A DNA stretch of 64,000 nucleotides from Cladophialophora immunda (Eukaryota; Ascomycota; Eurotiomycetes; Chaetothyriales; Herpotrichiellaceae), in the NCBI RefSeq assembly GCF_000835495.1, contig NW_015622543.1:5816619-5880618 (forward strand), in the 5' to 3' direction. The translations under genes were made by a program, and so were the position numbers. The notes under the pieces were generated by a model that ran no database searches, was not told where the DNA came from, and saw nothing but the letters and a program-made list of their open reading frames with translations. Shown here piece after piece: positions 33,763 through 46,149 of the stretch; within the stretch, counting starts at the first letter, position 1, and every line of letters begins with the position of its first letter.

Positions 33763-34761
33763 ATGAAGCTTGCTCCGGAAGATGCATACTTGAGCTGTAA
33801 GTAGCTTTGATCCCACTCACAATTTTGTTCTGACCACGGCTGTACAGACTACGATGTCCGATGTCGGTGTTCCTTCGTCCCGTTTAACTGTGCTTGAATG
33901 CTCTCCCACAACAAAGAACACCTGCTGAGACAGAGAGAGGACACAGTGACAAGAGAAGATATATCAGTGCTAAAGAATGATTGGTTAACGGACAATGTAT
34001 GGTTGTGTCCAGTGTTACGATAACTAGGCTGCTGAGGCTGACGGTCTTGGTGCCTGTACAGGTCATCTCATTCTGGGAAGAGTAGGCACATCCCACAACC
34101 TGTCAAGGAGAGACATAAGACCTGACAAGCACGTGCTACAAGGTATCTGGAGCGAGAATATCTCACCAACTACAAGCACTCGCATATTGTCCTCCTCCGC
34201 CCTACTATGTCCTTCATGCTCATGCAGACCCCGGATCCTAGGACCATAAAGGTATCTCTACCGTCAAACATGGTCCGTTTGCGATCTCTTCACTCACCTT
34301 GAATTGCCTCGTAGGACGCTCTCCCGGACTTCACCAACGTCACCCATATATTCCTCCCCATCAACGACAATCACTCTGCGTCCATCGCCGAGGGCGGCAC
34401 TCACTGGTCACTGCTTCTAGTCTCCATCGTTGATGGCGTCGCATTTCATTATGACAGCATGCCCCCCGGAAACCAGAATGAAGCACACTATGTCACCCAA
34501 AAGTTCTCGAGACTCATCAACAGACCTCTTCGGTTCATCCAATTGACCGACTCGCCGTTACAGGACAACTCGAGTGATTGCGGGGTGTTTGTCTGTCTTA
34601 ATATGAGGCACCTGCTCCTGAAAAGGCTCCTGATGGTCAGAACGGATGCGAAGGTTAGCATGAGTCTGGGCGGGAGGAGGGTGGATGCCTCGGCCGGGAG
34701 GAAGGAGATGCTCCGCATTATCGAGGAGTTTCGCAGAGAGGGCGAGAGAAGAAGGTCGTGA
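33763..34761 (+). CDS. denA: NEDD8-specific cysteine protease (Den1/SENP8, Ulp1 fold)
   Basis: Six exons (33763..33796, 33848..33862, 33947..33996, 34062..34081, 34143..34251, 34315..34761) give 224 aa. Spliced motifs run in family order: AYLSYYDVRLTREDISVL, NDWLTDN, ISFWEEYLEREYL, HIVLLRPTMSFML, then the catalytic His106 (GGTHWSLLLVS), Asp123 (FHYDSMP), Gln159 and Cys165 (LQDNSSDCGVFVC). This is the Ulp1-type triad plus oxyanion Gln. Length and YLSYYD...DDWLTDNNI-like start match deneddylase 1 (DenA in Aspergillus), which removes NEDD8 from proteins and processes its precursor; it is linked to conidiation and light response. Exons 2 and 4 are only 15 and 20 nt. The stop TGA overlaps a GTGAGT sequence, so a longer spliced C-terminus is possible. 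Confidence 0.87.
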
Positions 34762-35826
34762 GTACCCGACTTGTTCTACCCTGCTGCCACGTCTGGCTTT
34801 CTTCTTCCCACTTCCGAGTCACCCCTTACGTCAAGGTCGGTTATGGCGATGGTTAACGCAATCGTTGCAGGATAAGCAATTCTCCTCACCCGGGCCGAAA
34901 GTCAAAATCACCGCCGCGAATAGACTCGCCGAACACGAGAGCAAAAAGCAACGAACCAATGAATTGATCTTGATACGGGGGCTTGACACGACACGAAGAG
35001 ACGACTTCAAAGCATGTATTACCTGGTTGATAAAGTACAGACAACTACAGACTTGAGATCCGGGAGAGATTGTGTTGTGGCGCAAGCATATGTAATAAGG
35101 AGAAATCGATAAGGTTGTCCATGAACCGCGTCCTAAGGAGTGGTGGGTTAGTGCCACGTCTCACGGTATGTTACGATATCGGCTGAGACGGTCAGAGACG
35201 ATGGTCCGGTTCCTGTGGAGTGGAAGGCATTTTGAGATGATGGACCCAAGACGACATCGGCCCGTCAGGCGCGATGGCGAGGCTGGCCCATGTGGTTCGT
35301 TCCTGATGCTCGCTCGGGCAGACAGATCCAGTCTCCTCGAGTATCAACGTCGGTCCGTCTTTGGCAAGGTCTTTCTATCTAGCGCGACCTCCCGCAAGGA
35401 ATTCTCCCATATGACTTGACCTATCTTCCGACTCGCTGCCGACGCGCGCCCTCCAGTGTGGCCCAGCTTGGAGGAACGAGGAGAAGGCTAAGAATACGAG
35501 GAAAAGTGCAATTTTGTCAATGCATGCTGTAGACTGCTGATCTTGGTCTCTACATTCTTGTCTGGTTATAGCTCTGCACGCGTTATTCGAGATCGCCGTT
35601 TATACGAGGATTGATGTTGACACAAGCCATCCCGTTTTTATCCTGGAGTTTGAATCTCAATCATTTCCGGACGGTTCTGTATTAATTCGGGTCTCTGCTT
35701 GAGACGCCGCATCTCCCAGAGCCCGTTTCCCTTCTCCCAACACAGCACTTGGATTTGCCCTCCTTCCGCTCCTCCCAACAGGAGCCTTCGACCGTCCGTT
35801 CTCTCTACCAGAGTTCCCTCGCAGCA
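34762..35826. other. Convergent intergenic region
   Basis: These 1.1 kb separate den1 from the MFS gene on the opposite strand. Small frames are present but none has a motif. Nothing else was recognised. Confidence 0.5.
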
Positions 35827-37861
35827 CTAAAGGGTATAGATGAAATCCGGCCTCAAATCCCCTAATTTGTCAATCTCTTCCTCAGTCTTGCCCTCCACCC
35901 AGACATCCCTTTCACCCGCCCTACGCTTGGCATTCTCTCTCTTCAACAGGATATGCTGCAGAATACTGCCACCTAGGAGGAAGATGGCTTCGTAGCCGAG
36001 AACCACTGCGTGGCCAGGTCGGAATCGAGGCTTGTCTTGTGCTCGGTAGATATTGCTAGACATAATTCCTATTCCATGCTGTCAGTACTTGTTATATGTG
36101 CTTTTAGTTCACTCTTGTTGCTCCGGAGAAACTTTCAGAACACTCCAGGGTACGTTCAGGGGAAATTCCTCCCGTATGTAGGGCATATAGGACTCGATGC
36201 AGAGAAGGATGGGGGGAGAAGCTATTCCACATACCGTTCAGGTTGCCCCACCCGATCACAAATCCCAAGGCAATACCACGCTTATAGACACCCTCAACAT
36301 TGTTCGCCGTCCAGGTGATCGTATTCGGAATGCATGGGTATATTCCCATGGCGCCCAAGAATGTGCCTGCATATTGGACGTGCGGTACTCCCGAGCCCAG
36401 AAGCATGGCGAAACCGGCTATACCAAACAAGGCCATCACCATGTTGCAGTAGCCTAATTGGCAACGTCAGTATAAGAGAGATTGGAAAGATATGAGAGAG
36501 TGGAGAGCGGGAAAGAAGGATGAACATACCTCTCATCCTGGTCCTATCCGCAATAAAACCAACGAAAATCGTTACCACGGCGGCCACAGCATAGGGCGGT
36601 ACGCTAAGCAGCTGGGCGTGTATACTCTTATAACCCATTTGCTGAATGATGGTGGGAATGAAAAGAGAAAATGCATAAAGCGCGCCATCACAGCCCATGT
36701 AAATCATGGCGCCTGTCCAGGTCTTCCAGTCCTTGGCCGCCGCCCAGAAGTACTGCATCTTGAATGCTTCATGCTCAGCGCTAGATTGTTTGTCAAGTTT
36801 CAGGCGTCGAATCACACGACGCCGGTCATCGTCGCTGAGAAACTTGGCTTCGTCGGGGAAATCATGAACCTACAATATGTCAGCGCGTGGGCGTCCTGTC
36901 CAGACTGATGGCATGAAACTTGCCATGAAATATGACAGCCCGGCAACGACAATCGTCGCAAGACCTTCGAGGATAAAGATCCATGCCCAACCCGGCTTGC
37001 CTCCCACACCATCCATCTGGACGATGGCCGCGGCTAATAAGCCACCGAATGAACCAGCAAGAGCCGCCGCTGAGAAGAAGATCGCCGCTCGAATACCAAA
37101 CTCAGACCGCTTGTACCAACAAGACAGGTAGTAATTGACGCCTGCGATGGGGTCAGAGAGAATCTCGAGAAGATCTAACATTTGACGAACCAGGAAAGAG
37201 ACCAGCTTCACTCAACCCAAGGAACCATCGCGCTGCCATGAGACCGGAGAAATTGTGGACAAGACCCATGGTGGTCATGCAGATACCTAGGAAATTGAGA
37301 CGCTGGTCAGCATGGCTAGAATAGAAATGAAACACCAGTCCAATATCGACGGAATCGCAACATTAGTGCGCATTTAGCTAGTTCCAGCGTACTTACCCCA
37401 TAGGATCATGATCGTAGGAAGGAATCTCGATGGCCGGAACCGTTTCAACAAAATCTGTGTCAAAGGCTCAAACAGGGAATACGAAATAAAAAATATGGTT
37501 AAAGTGTCATTGTATTCGTTATTGGTCAGGTTCAAGTCTTCTTGAAGGCCGTCGATTTTGGCGTTTCCAATATTGGTTCGATCCAGGAAGGAAATCAGGT
37601 ATAGCAAGCAAAGCCATGGGATCAACTGAATGTCGAGTTTCCAGAGCAATTTGCGATCCTAAAGACAATCAGCAATTCGTCTCCCAGAGGAAAGAAACGA
37701 TATCCGCCTACAATCCGCTTCCGTTCTTCTTCACTGAGGCCTTCATCTGGATCTGGGACGGTGATAACATCAACGGGAACACCGCCTTCGACGTGTTTCT
37801 CGTTCTCTGACGGAGAATGAGCATCGTCGGAGTCGGAGACTTTGGGATTAGTTTTTTCCAT
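35827..37861 (-). CDS. MFS transporter, allantoate permease (Dal5/ACS) family
   Basis: Seven exons (37712..37861, 37397..37658, 37191..37286, 36924..37141, 36530..36869, 36235..36453, 35827..36068) give 508 aa, normal for the family. After an acidic cytosolic N-terminus, DRKLLWKLDIQLIPWLCLLY leads into TM1 and the family motif SFLDRTNIGNAKI. Then come WGICMTTMGLVHNF, ARWFLGLSEAGLFPG (MFS motif around TM4), LSCWYKRSEFGIR, and the second six-helix half (IIQQMGYKSIHAQLLSVPPY, FIADRTRMRGYCN, NTITWTANNVEG, IGWGNLNGIMSSNIYRAQDKP). Fungal ACS members import organic anions such as allantoate, nicotinate, biotin precursors or small peptides; the substrate is not predictable. Intron 4 (36870..36923) begins GCAAGT, a GC-AG intron needed to join YFM to VHDFPDEAKFL. 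All splice phases close to 509 codons. Confidence 0.9.
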
Positions 37862-39462
37862 GGCTGTAAGCTACAACAGTTGCTTGGTGTGGAGTACAAC
37901 GATGAAGACACAGGTATAGTATATATGGACGGGATGTCCAAGTGTCAAAGGAAAGGATGGATGGTCGCACAGACCTTACCGAAGGATATTTTTAATCTGG
38001 AGCAACGGAGGACGACCCCTTACCGGTGGATGGTCCGCAGGATGCCTTCCGGGGTAGATATTCTAGTTCAGAAGGACGAAAGACGTCAGGCTAGGAGGGC
38101 ATCCTTGCATGGTCATGCTGTCCTTCCTCATGGGGTTCTAGTTCCATGAGTGACGGCTTGGAGCAGTGGCTCGTGGTGTGAAGAACGTGGATGGTAAACA
38201 TGCGTCGATCGCCGTGTGGAACCATCATTGGAATGTGACCAGCCATTGACGTCGATCCCGCGAGATGTAGTATCCAAGTCATTCTAAGCTTCCCGCTCCC
38301 AAGACGCGCTAGAAGATACTGGACAAAGCTCCCACTGGCTCCTAAGCTTCAACGCTCAAGCGACTGGTGGATGTTGTCAGCCAAGGCAAGGCGGGGAATC
38401 CAAGAGGGCCAACGGTCAATTGCCGAGTGGACGATGTGGGCATGTCAGCGTCCACGATATTGCCACAGGCATTGCGAAGATCAAGGTCGCTGCCATTTCG
38501 ATGCTTGCTACCTCCCGCTCCGCTTAAGGATTTAGGCGGAGAGTCAGTCGCTGCACAGATGATTCGCTCCAGCAGGTGCTTTCATGTGCTTCAGCGACGT
38601 CGGCGGAAAGGAAGGGCTTTCCAGTGTCACGTCGCCTGATATTCTTATGCATGTCCTGTGCGACTATCGGCATTTGTGGACACGGGCCATCGGCGCTCTC
38701 TGCCGGAAGCTTCAGGGCCCTCAGCCATCTGAGCGTCGGCCATTCTGGAGAAAGACTCCGATCTTCCTCAACCACAGCTCTTTTCTTCTTTGAGATTGTC
38801 ACATCGAGGGGGCTGGCTCATGAGCTACTCAGTGCGCGCCTTGGACGAAGGGTTTCTTATAGCTCTGGTATCGCCGGCGAGGGGGCTACCGGCGCAGGGA
38901 AGAGCTTGATGACCTCAAACGACAAGGAAATCGATTTTCCCGGTAGGCTCGCAGTGGCTCGCTATGGACACGACCAGGCCCAGTGCCCTTGTGAATGCTG
39001 GAAAGCAATAAGTTCAGTGCTGTGTTGACGGACCCTGAAAATGCCTTCATTTGGGGATAGTCGACTAGGAGCATCGAACGAATGTGGAAGACACGCCTCC
39101 GGTAGGCGAAAGAGAGAGGAGAGTGACCTCGGGATGAATGCTGTATGATTAGAGTCTTCAAGAGAGGGCTGGCACTGGGTCAATCATCCACGGGGAGAGA
39201 AATCTTGGTAGGTGGGTGCTGTCAACAAGGAGTTTTGCAGGTGCGGTAGCGAAGCTGAAGCGGTGCAGGCAAGGTTGGTCCTTCCTCTGATCTCTCACAA
39301 TCACACGCCCTCAACCTTTTCCCCTCCTGTAGCCTCACCGTCCTCTGTCTATCACTCACTCACTCACCTAGTTCCTAGACTTCCGTGTCTTGTGCATTAT
39401 CCCTTGGTTCTCTTCACTTCTTTCCATGTGCATCGTCTTCGCTTTCTGACTTGCGACCTACC
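37862..39462. other. Divergent intergenic region
   Basis: These 1.6 kb lie between the MFS permease and the RRM-like gene, transcribed away from each other. CT- and CA-rich sequence at 39290-39450 resembles a fungal leader. Several open frames around 38500-39030 overlap on both strands with no motif or consistent composition, so I call no gene. Confidence 0.5.
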
Positions 39463-42070
39463 ATGGCTTTGAACAAGGCAACTGAGCGCCTGTTCAAGTA
39501 CCCTCCCATGGAGCGTCAAGACCTCAACCAGTCTCAACTGGGCAGCTTCAAGTTCACTCCTGTCGATCCTGTCAGCAACATTCAAACACTCACTCAGTCA
39601 GCAAAGCATTACCTTGAACAACAGCTCAGCCGGAGGCTCCCTCGAGGAGCAGCACCTCTTGCGGCCGGCTCTTCACAGAACAAACCAAACGCGTTCACTG
39701 ACATGTCACCTGAAAAATCTGTACCCTACTCAAATCCTTCTTCGGTCGACGCCAGCTTCTTCAACAAACACATAAAGCCCGACCTGGGTGACTCTCGTCT
39801 GCGACTTGGTCCTGCCGCTCTCCGTTCGGCTGTTGAAGGTGCTGCAAGTCCGACAAAGAGCGTCTCCGTGACTCCGGTGCAACAGGAACTCGATGCCACT
39901 CTGAGGCAGCACCAACAAACTAACTCTTTCAATGTAAGTGTGCATGCCTGTAACCATGCCCATCTTACTGACAGCTTGTGTAGGCTCCAGAACTGGTGTC
40001 GTCCCAGCCTCAAGTCCCACTCATGGATCTAAAGTCTGCCATTTTTACACTAGATGGTGGTCTTGTCGGTCAAAGCCGATCTGACTCAACTTCTTTCACT
40101 GAAACATTATGTGTGGCCCTCGCGAATGAGCAGCGAGCTCACAATGCGACCAAGGCAGCCTTGGCCGAAAAGATCGACCGATGCATTTTGATGGAGAGCC
40201 AGATCAGGAGAAACAGACAGCAAATTACAAGTATGACAACCACGATCAAAAGTCTAGGTGCCATCGTCAAACACAATGCCAACGGGAGTAAGGGCAAGCC
40301 TCCTGTTGCATGGTGGTATGAGACCGACGTGTCGGAAGACAATGACGAAGTAGCGTTGAGAGAGTTTTACCGTGAGTATCAAAAAGTCAAAGATGCGGCC
40401 AAGGAGAAAGATCAGTACAAAGAAGAGGAACAGCACACAGAAGAAGAACGTCCCGGAACTGGTGTCTCGGCCAAGAAAGACACGACCGGTGTGGTTGTCG
40501 CGCCATCTAGCGATGTCGTCGATGATGCGGAGCTCTACAATCTTGACCTGCTGAAGAAGCCCACATTCGATAACTCTGCCGACTCTGTTTTACGCAGAAC
40601 TCTTCGGAAGCACTTCTCCATTGATGACAACGCTGACGACGGCAAACCCCCAATGACTCCTACCAGACGTCGCCCGAGTATCAATAGGCTAATCGACATC
40701 TCCCCAGAGTCGTCTGGAGAAGCAAAGGAGAAGGACAAAACTGAACGGGAGTATGACATGGGCACCCCAAAGAAGGAAACCCTGGTTGACAACTCTGCAA
40801 ATGACAGTCAACAACGACTGAACGCTTCAACAACGAACCCAAGTCAAGTCCGCCTTTTGGTAAGTGAGAGCCATGCCTCTCTGGTGATTGCTGGCTGACA
40901 AGGCTAGACCGCGCAAAATCCTGTCCTTGAGCTGGTAAGTGCCATTTATCTGGGCTATGGAATATTGCACTAATTGTCACCTAGCCTCCGGCAATCGTCG
41001 CGAAGTACGGGCAGAGACCTGTTGAGCCACCGGCACAAGCCTTGGAAGAAAAGGTCGGTTCAATCCTGCCACGGTCAGAGCTTACTGATCCGTTACAATA
41101 GTCAAATGGAGTACGCTCACATCTAGCAAAGGCCGAGGTGTTCTTGCGTAAAGATACACTAAGCAAGCCGCCCTCGAACGACGAGCACTATGGCAAATTC
41201 AGCCCGCCTTCTTCCATCGCCAACGACCACAATGACCCCTCTGCCACTGATATTGTCTCTCCTATTGCAGCTCACTCAAGATCTCGCATCACTGTTCAGG
41301 TCGGCGACAATCTTCATGGGGAGCCGAAATGGTTGATCAACAAAGACAATCCAATTTTTGAAAGTGAGCAAGAAAAGATGCAAGCTATTGTTGAATGTGG
41401 GAATGCCTGGCGCCAAAACAGCCCTTTCATTCACCATCCAGTTCGCTACCTTCCTGAGGATGCCGCTGGAACCGCTGACGCGTATCGCACTGTTATGGTC
41501 GACGCCATTCCGGTTGGGAGCACTATTCCAGATGTTCTGAGTATTGTCAAGGGCGGTTCCTTGGAGTCAATCCAGCTATTTCCACCCATCGGCAAAGTGA
41601 CAACCGTCATGACTGCTCGAATCGTGTTCAATTATGAAGAATCTGCGCATAACATGATCAAACATCAAGAAGCTAGATCGGGAGAAGCTAAAGATGGGAA
41701 CCGATTCAAAATAAATGGTCTTGCTGTTCGTTGCTGGATGCCCACAGATCCCACCTATCCCCGAAACGATGAGCTCGAACGCAAAGTTTTGGGCAAGCCC
41801 GGGGCTTCTCGAATCATCCTCCTCGATAACATCGACGAATACACCTACAACTTGATCCCATACAAGATCAAGCCGCCTCATGCTCAACACGTCATTGAGT
41901 ACAGCTACACACTTGATGGCTGCGTATCGATTGAATTCACCGACGTCAAGACTGCCATCATGGTGATGGATATGTTGAGGGGAGATAGAGATCTCTGGGA
42001 TGCTATCTTCCAGTACGATACTGACTATACATGCACACCGTACGTCAAGGGAGAGCCGATGGGCAATTGA
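39463..42070 (+). CDS. Hypothetical protein with two RRM-like domains
   Basis: Five exons (39463..39933, 39984..40859, 40908..40934, 40985..41053, 41102..42070) give 803 aa. Residues 1-160 are low-complexity with an opening MALNKATERLFKYPPME. A coiled segment follows (LANEQRAHNATKAALAEKID, IRRNRQQITSM), then an acidic and basic disordered stretch. The C-terminal 290 residues look folded. YRTVMVDAIPVGSTIPDVL, TARIVFNYEESAHNMI and GLAVRCWMP resemble beta1, beta3 and beta4 of an RRM; SRIILLDNIDEYTYNLI and GCVSIEFTDVKTAIMVMDML resemble a second one. Aromatic RNP residues are only partly kept, so RNA binding is uncertain. I do not know a characterised homologue. The stop at 42070 may not be the only C-terminus. 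A 45-nt candidate intron at 42040-42084 would give a basic tail instead. Confidence 0.75.
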
Positions 42071-42789
42071 AATGACACTGCCAGGCGGAAACGAAAACCG
42101 AGAAGTAGGCCTAGATACACTTCGAATCAACGACCAAATCGCGCGAGAGCTACAAAATGAACATGCAAGTGGCCATGGGCTACCAGAGATACCTGAAGAT
42201 ACGGAGCTGAGCAGAAACGAGCAAATGCATATCCTTGAATCAATTTCCAGATGACATATTGTTCGTGCTCTTCTCGTTGCCCAACATGGATATAGGCAGC
42301 CTCACTTGACAACAGTGACCTTCGAATAATGACTACTAACCTTTCAGCTTGACCTCCCGGTGAGCCCAAACTATCCGTAGCAATCAGTGAACCTAGTGTT
42401 TTGGTTGCCTTCCTCCTCACACGGAAATGGTGCCCAGCCTCGTATTATGCCTGTGGCATTTGACACAGTTTGACGGATTCCCTTCCGCCCGTTTTCGATT
42501 AGGGTCACTTTAAACTCTGGCCGTTGAGATCGACTACAACTCGGAAAACGAAGCCAAAGAAGTCGATTGCTCAAGTATCTCTTGTTGATCTAAGGTTCCC
42601 CCGGTCAATGTCTCGTATCCGTTTCATCGGCATTCCCCTGGCTACACCTTGCACAAAATGGCAATTTTTTTTCCCTGCACAAATCTAAAAGCTGTACTCC
42701 GCACACCATTCCGCCCTCGACTTTTGTGATGTTTGATCAGTTACGTCTCGTGGAATGCGTTACGCCATTGCGATAGCGGATAGTTGGTT
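42071..42789. other. Convergent intergenic region
   Basis: This contains an open frame from ATG 42084 to 42254 directly after the RRM-like gene, possibly part of an alternative 3' end. The rest shows no motif. Confidence 0.4.
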
Positions 42790-45313
42790 CTACCCGAAAT
42801 GGAACAAGGTCTCTCCTTTCTTCCCCTTCTTTCCTTTCCTTTTCCCTGCCGAAGCCACTTCTCCATCGTCGGCGCTGTCACCAACTCCACCGCCCGGGCG
42901 ACCTGCACTGGCGTCTCCGGTTGCCTGTGCCTGTGCTGGTGTGGGGGCCAACCCTCCGTTTCCCCATGGATTCACCGTAGTGGTGGTCCCCGAGCCGGAA
43001 GGTGAGCTGAGCCATCTGACCGAGCCCCGCGTGTTGAAGCCAGCCATCATAGTGTTTGGTTTCGGCGCAGCGGGCAACGAGGGAAAGGCATCCTCCGTTG
43101 GGTGCGGCGGGGCAGTGTTACGGGTGTTGGTTTTCTGACGAATCGTGGACGCAGCCGTAGGTGCTGCTAGGCGTACGGCGCTCTGGGTGGTGTTGGAAAC
43201 CGTGGGCGCGGATGTATTGCCCCATGCAGGGGGTGCTGATGGTGCATTTGCGCGCGGAGTGCTTCTATCTGCGCCTGACAACGCGGGAAATGGATCTTGA
43301 CTTGTTCCCCGAGCCAAGGCATTACCCAAGAAACCTTGTCTTGACACCGCCGAGCGAGATGACTGGGCTGTACTCTTCTTGAGCGTTAACACCCGTCGAC
43401 CAGAACTTGCAGGACCACTCGAAACGCCTGGGAGAGTGCCACTCGGACCGGGGAGGCTGGGATAATCCTCGTTGATACTGCGCCAATTGTTCCACGCCTG
43501 CAGCAGAGCCTGACGCTTCGTCTCGTCTTCGTACAAATCTGCCAATTCGCGGATGAGCTTTCCCAGTTCAGAACTTGGACAGTCGAAAAGAGAAAAGAAT
43601 GAGTCAATGAGATTATTCGCAGAGCTAGTGCCGCTGCGGTAAGCGGAGACATGGGTTCGGAATTGAGAAAGTTTACTCTTGTCGTTCTTGAGGAGCGATG
43701 TGGCACGCTCAGTTACTGCCTGGTGGCGCAGTGCTCGTGCTTGTTCTTGAGGCGTCATGGCCGCAGCTGGTATGGTCCTGTCCTCGACAGTGAGATTTTC
43801 AACAGCAGGTAATGATGGAGTTGGTTGCGGAGAAGTTGGCTGACGGCGGGCTACGGGTGCGGTTTGCGTCAGTTGGCCCCCAAAATTCCTGCTCGACACT
43901 GATTGAGAGCTTTGTATCGCAAGTTGACGTTGATATGCTAGTTCTGCACGGCCAAGTGGCTGAGCACTTGAAACGGGCAAGGGCTCAGCATTGGGATCAC
44001 GTCCCCTTCCAGCGCCACGATTTTCCCGATTCCATCTTCGAGGTAGTGGGTAAGGTTCTCGGAGAGCAAAACCGGACAAATCGACAAGTCGAGCATCCCT
44101 TCTAGCATCCTTAGAAAGCCCATTCGGGTGTTCGGAAAGTTGATGAGCCTTGAGATCCATCTCCGACTCAAACACATTCGTCTTGTTGGCTTGACATTCC
44201 GCGTCCAGGCAGACAAAATGGTCCGCCGCGAAATGTTTCTCCAGTGCTTGATAATTGAGGTAGTATTGTGGATTCCTTCCGCCATTGCGTCTATCGCAAA
44301 TGTGACACCTCTCATGTTTCTCTCGGCAGTGAGCATAAAGCTCATCATCTCCGTAGAATCTTTGTTTGCAAAACCCGCATTCAGGATGTCCTTTAAAGCC
44401 AGACTGGTCAACAGCTCCTGGGTTATCGTCGCCGAATTTCTCGTGCTTGCGTAACTCGCCGAGCGTGAACAAGTCGTGCTCATGGGTGAAGACTTTCTTG
44501 TTTCTCGTGCATAAATCGCACATTACTTTTCCATGCTTGGTTTTGACATGGCGATGTAGGTCCGGCCAGCCGAGGCAAGCAACATCACAATCTTTGTCTG
44601 GACAATTATACCGAAGTAGGAGTATGGTATCTTCTAAGATGATGTCTTTTTCGTACTTGATTCCCAAATTATCGTCGATCTTGACGAACTCGTTGTCCTT
44701 GAAGTCTTCGTACCGTTTCTCTGCGTTGTCGGTAAAGATCACGAAGGGTGCTTCCGTCTACATTCTGGTCAGTTTGCTCCTTGGAGAGAATGCCCGGGGA
44801 AAGGCTTACCCTGCAGTGCGCGCAAGCTCGTGTCTTATAAAGTGCCCTCAGCCTCAAGGAGCAAATGTGGCAGGTTTGATGGTTGCAAGGTGCAATGGAG
44901 ACATGTTCGATGGGACTGGCGCAGATAAAGCACAGTTCCGCTTCGTCTGCGGGTCCAGGCTCATTGTCATCACCCCGAGGATGAGGTTCACTTGAATCGC
45001 CTTCAATTTTTGAGGCAGCTCCGGTCAGGCGCGCACCGGAGCCGCCTCCAGGTGGTCTTCCAGAAGTGGTTTCCGCTGTAGATTGTGGAGACAATGGTGT
45101 TGAAGATGTGGCGTCTCTCCCATGTTCTCTAGCTCTTCCTCTGCCTCCTCTTGAACTTCGTCTTCCACGATTTCCAGCCCCTCTACCTCGATTGTCGGGC
45201 GCGTTGTGATCGTAGGATCCAGTGCGGTTGTGCTGATTTGAGCGATTGCCTCGGCCTCTATGTGCTCCTCGCGGGGAAGAGGTTGCGTCGGTGGCGGTCG
45301 CCGTGTCCGACAT
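42790..45313 (-). CDS. hel2: RING/C2H2 E3 ubiquitin ligase Hel2/ZNF598
   Basis: Exons 44810..45313 and 42790..44757 (52-nt intron) give 823 aa. Residues 1-120 are Arg/Gly-rich (RGRGAGNRGRRSSRGGRGR). A RING finger follows (CFICASPIEHVSIAPCNHQT, CHICSLRLRAL, CAHCR, about 127-168) and the splice continues into TEAPFVIFT, the family junction. Then come the conserved zinc-finger series: YNCPDKDCDVACLGWPDLHRH, CDLCTRNKKVF, CGFCKQRFYGDDELYAHCR, CHICDRR, YQALEKHFAADHFVC. A helical region (FRTHVSAYRSGTSSANNLID) and a Pro/Ser-rich tail with a Lys-rich end (KRKGKKGKKGE) complete it. Hel2/ZNF598 senses collided ribosomes, ubiquitinates small-subunit proteins and starts ribosome-associated quality control in the cytosol. 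Length and architecture match the family; no missing ligand is apparent. Confidence 0.94.
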
Positions 45314-46149
45314 ATTGTAATGTGTGAAAATCGAGGCGTCAGCAAGGCGTCGCAGTTTAGAAAGCCCGCAGAAGTCGGTGATCTGGCAGCGTTGAATTGA
45401 TGTCTTCGGTGACGAACCCCAAGCTATTTGGCTGCCAAAATAATCCCAAGGTATAATAATAATAATATTAGTGGGGTAACAACGGTGACTATTAGTACCT
45501 ATGCCTTGCCGTGTTAGCTGGGTGTCGGCGGACTTCCAACGGCATTCAGGGACCCAACGAATGAAGTAACAGCTCTTGACCGCTCTACTGTGTACAAGTA
45601 CATGGACTTGTACCATCAGTTCTCCACAGACGCTTTTTCGAGACAGGGTTCATTATGGTAACGCGCCTTGGGAATCAAGGCCTGTCTCGCACATTCTAGC
45701 TCATAGTCGATTCACCGTGAGTCATGATGCAATTCCCTCAAGACTGCAAGCGGGACAAAGCAGCAAGGCGTTTCTGAAGTGCTTTAGTCAGCGAGGCTGG
45801 GCACTCCTGACTGCCCACTCGCGGACGGAGAGCCACACATGCCAGACTAGCAATCGCTCAAGTCCAGCTCCTGTAAGTCATTCTATCTGATATTTCCATA
45901 TCTGCTTTGATCACTTGGCCTTCGTGTCCCAGAGCCATCTCTGAACGCATGCAAGCAAATCAAACCTTGTCCAAAGATTTTGCCCGATCCTAACCGTAAT
46001 TGTCCCTCTGTGAGCCCAACGCCCAACTTTCGCTCCGAATCCTGTGCCGCTCGAATTGGCTTATTAATTCACTGAGGAATAACGCAGAATTGGAATTTTG
46101 ATGTCCTCAGCCCTGCCCAAACGTTGTTTCTAAGTGTTCCATCAAGTCT
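45314..46149. other. Intergenic, hel2 upstream
   Basis: These 0.8 kb include an AT-rich (AAT)n run at about 45452-45468 within the presumed hel2 promoter. No gene was recognised. Confidence 0.5.

Noticed and set aside
38523..39028. Overlapping frames on both strands between the MFS and RRM-like genes
   Set aside because: Both strands are open equally, no motif is seen and composition is that of intergenic DNA.
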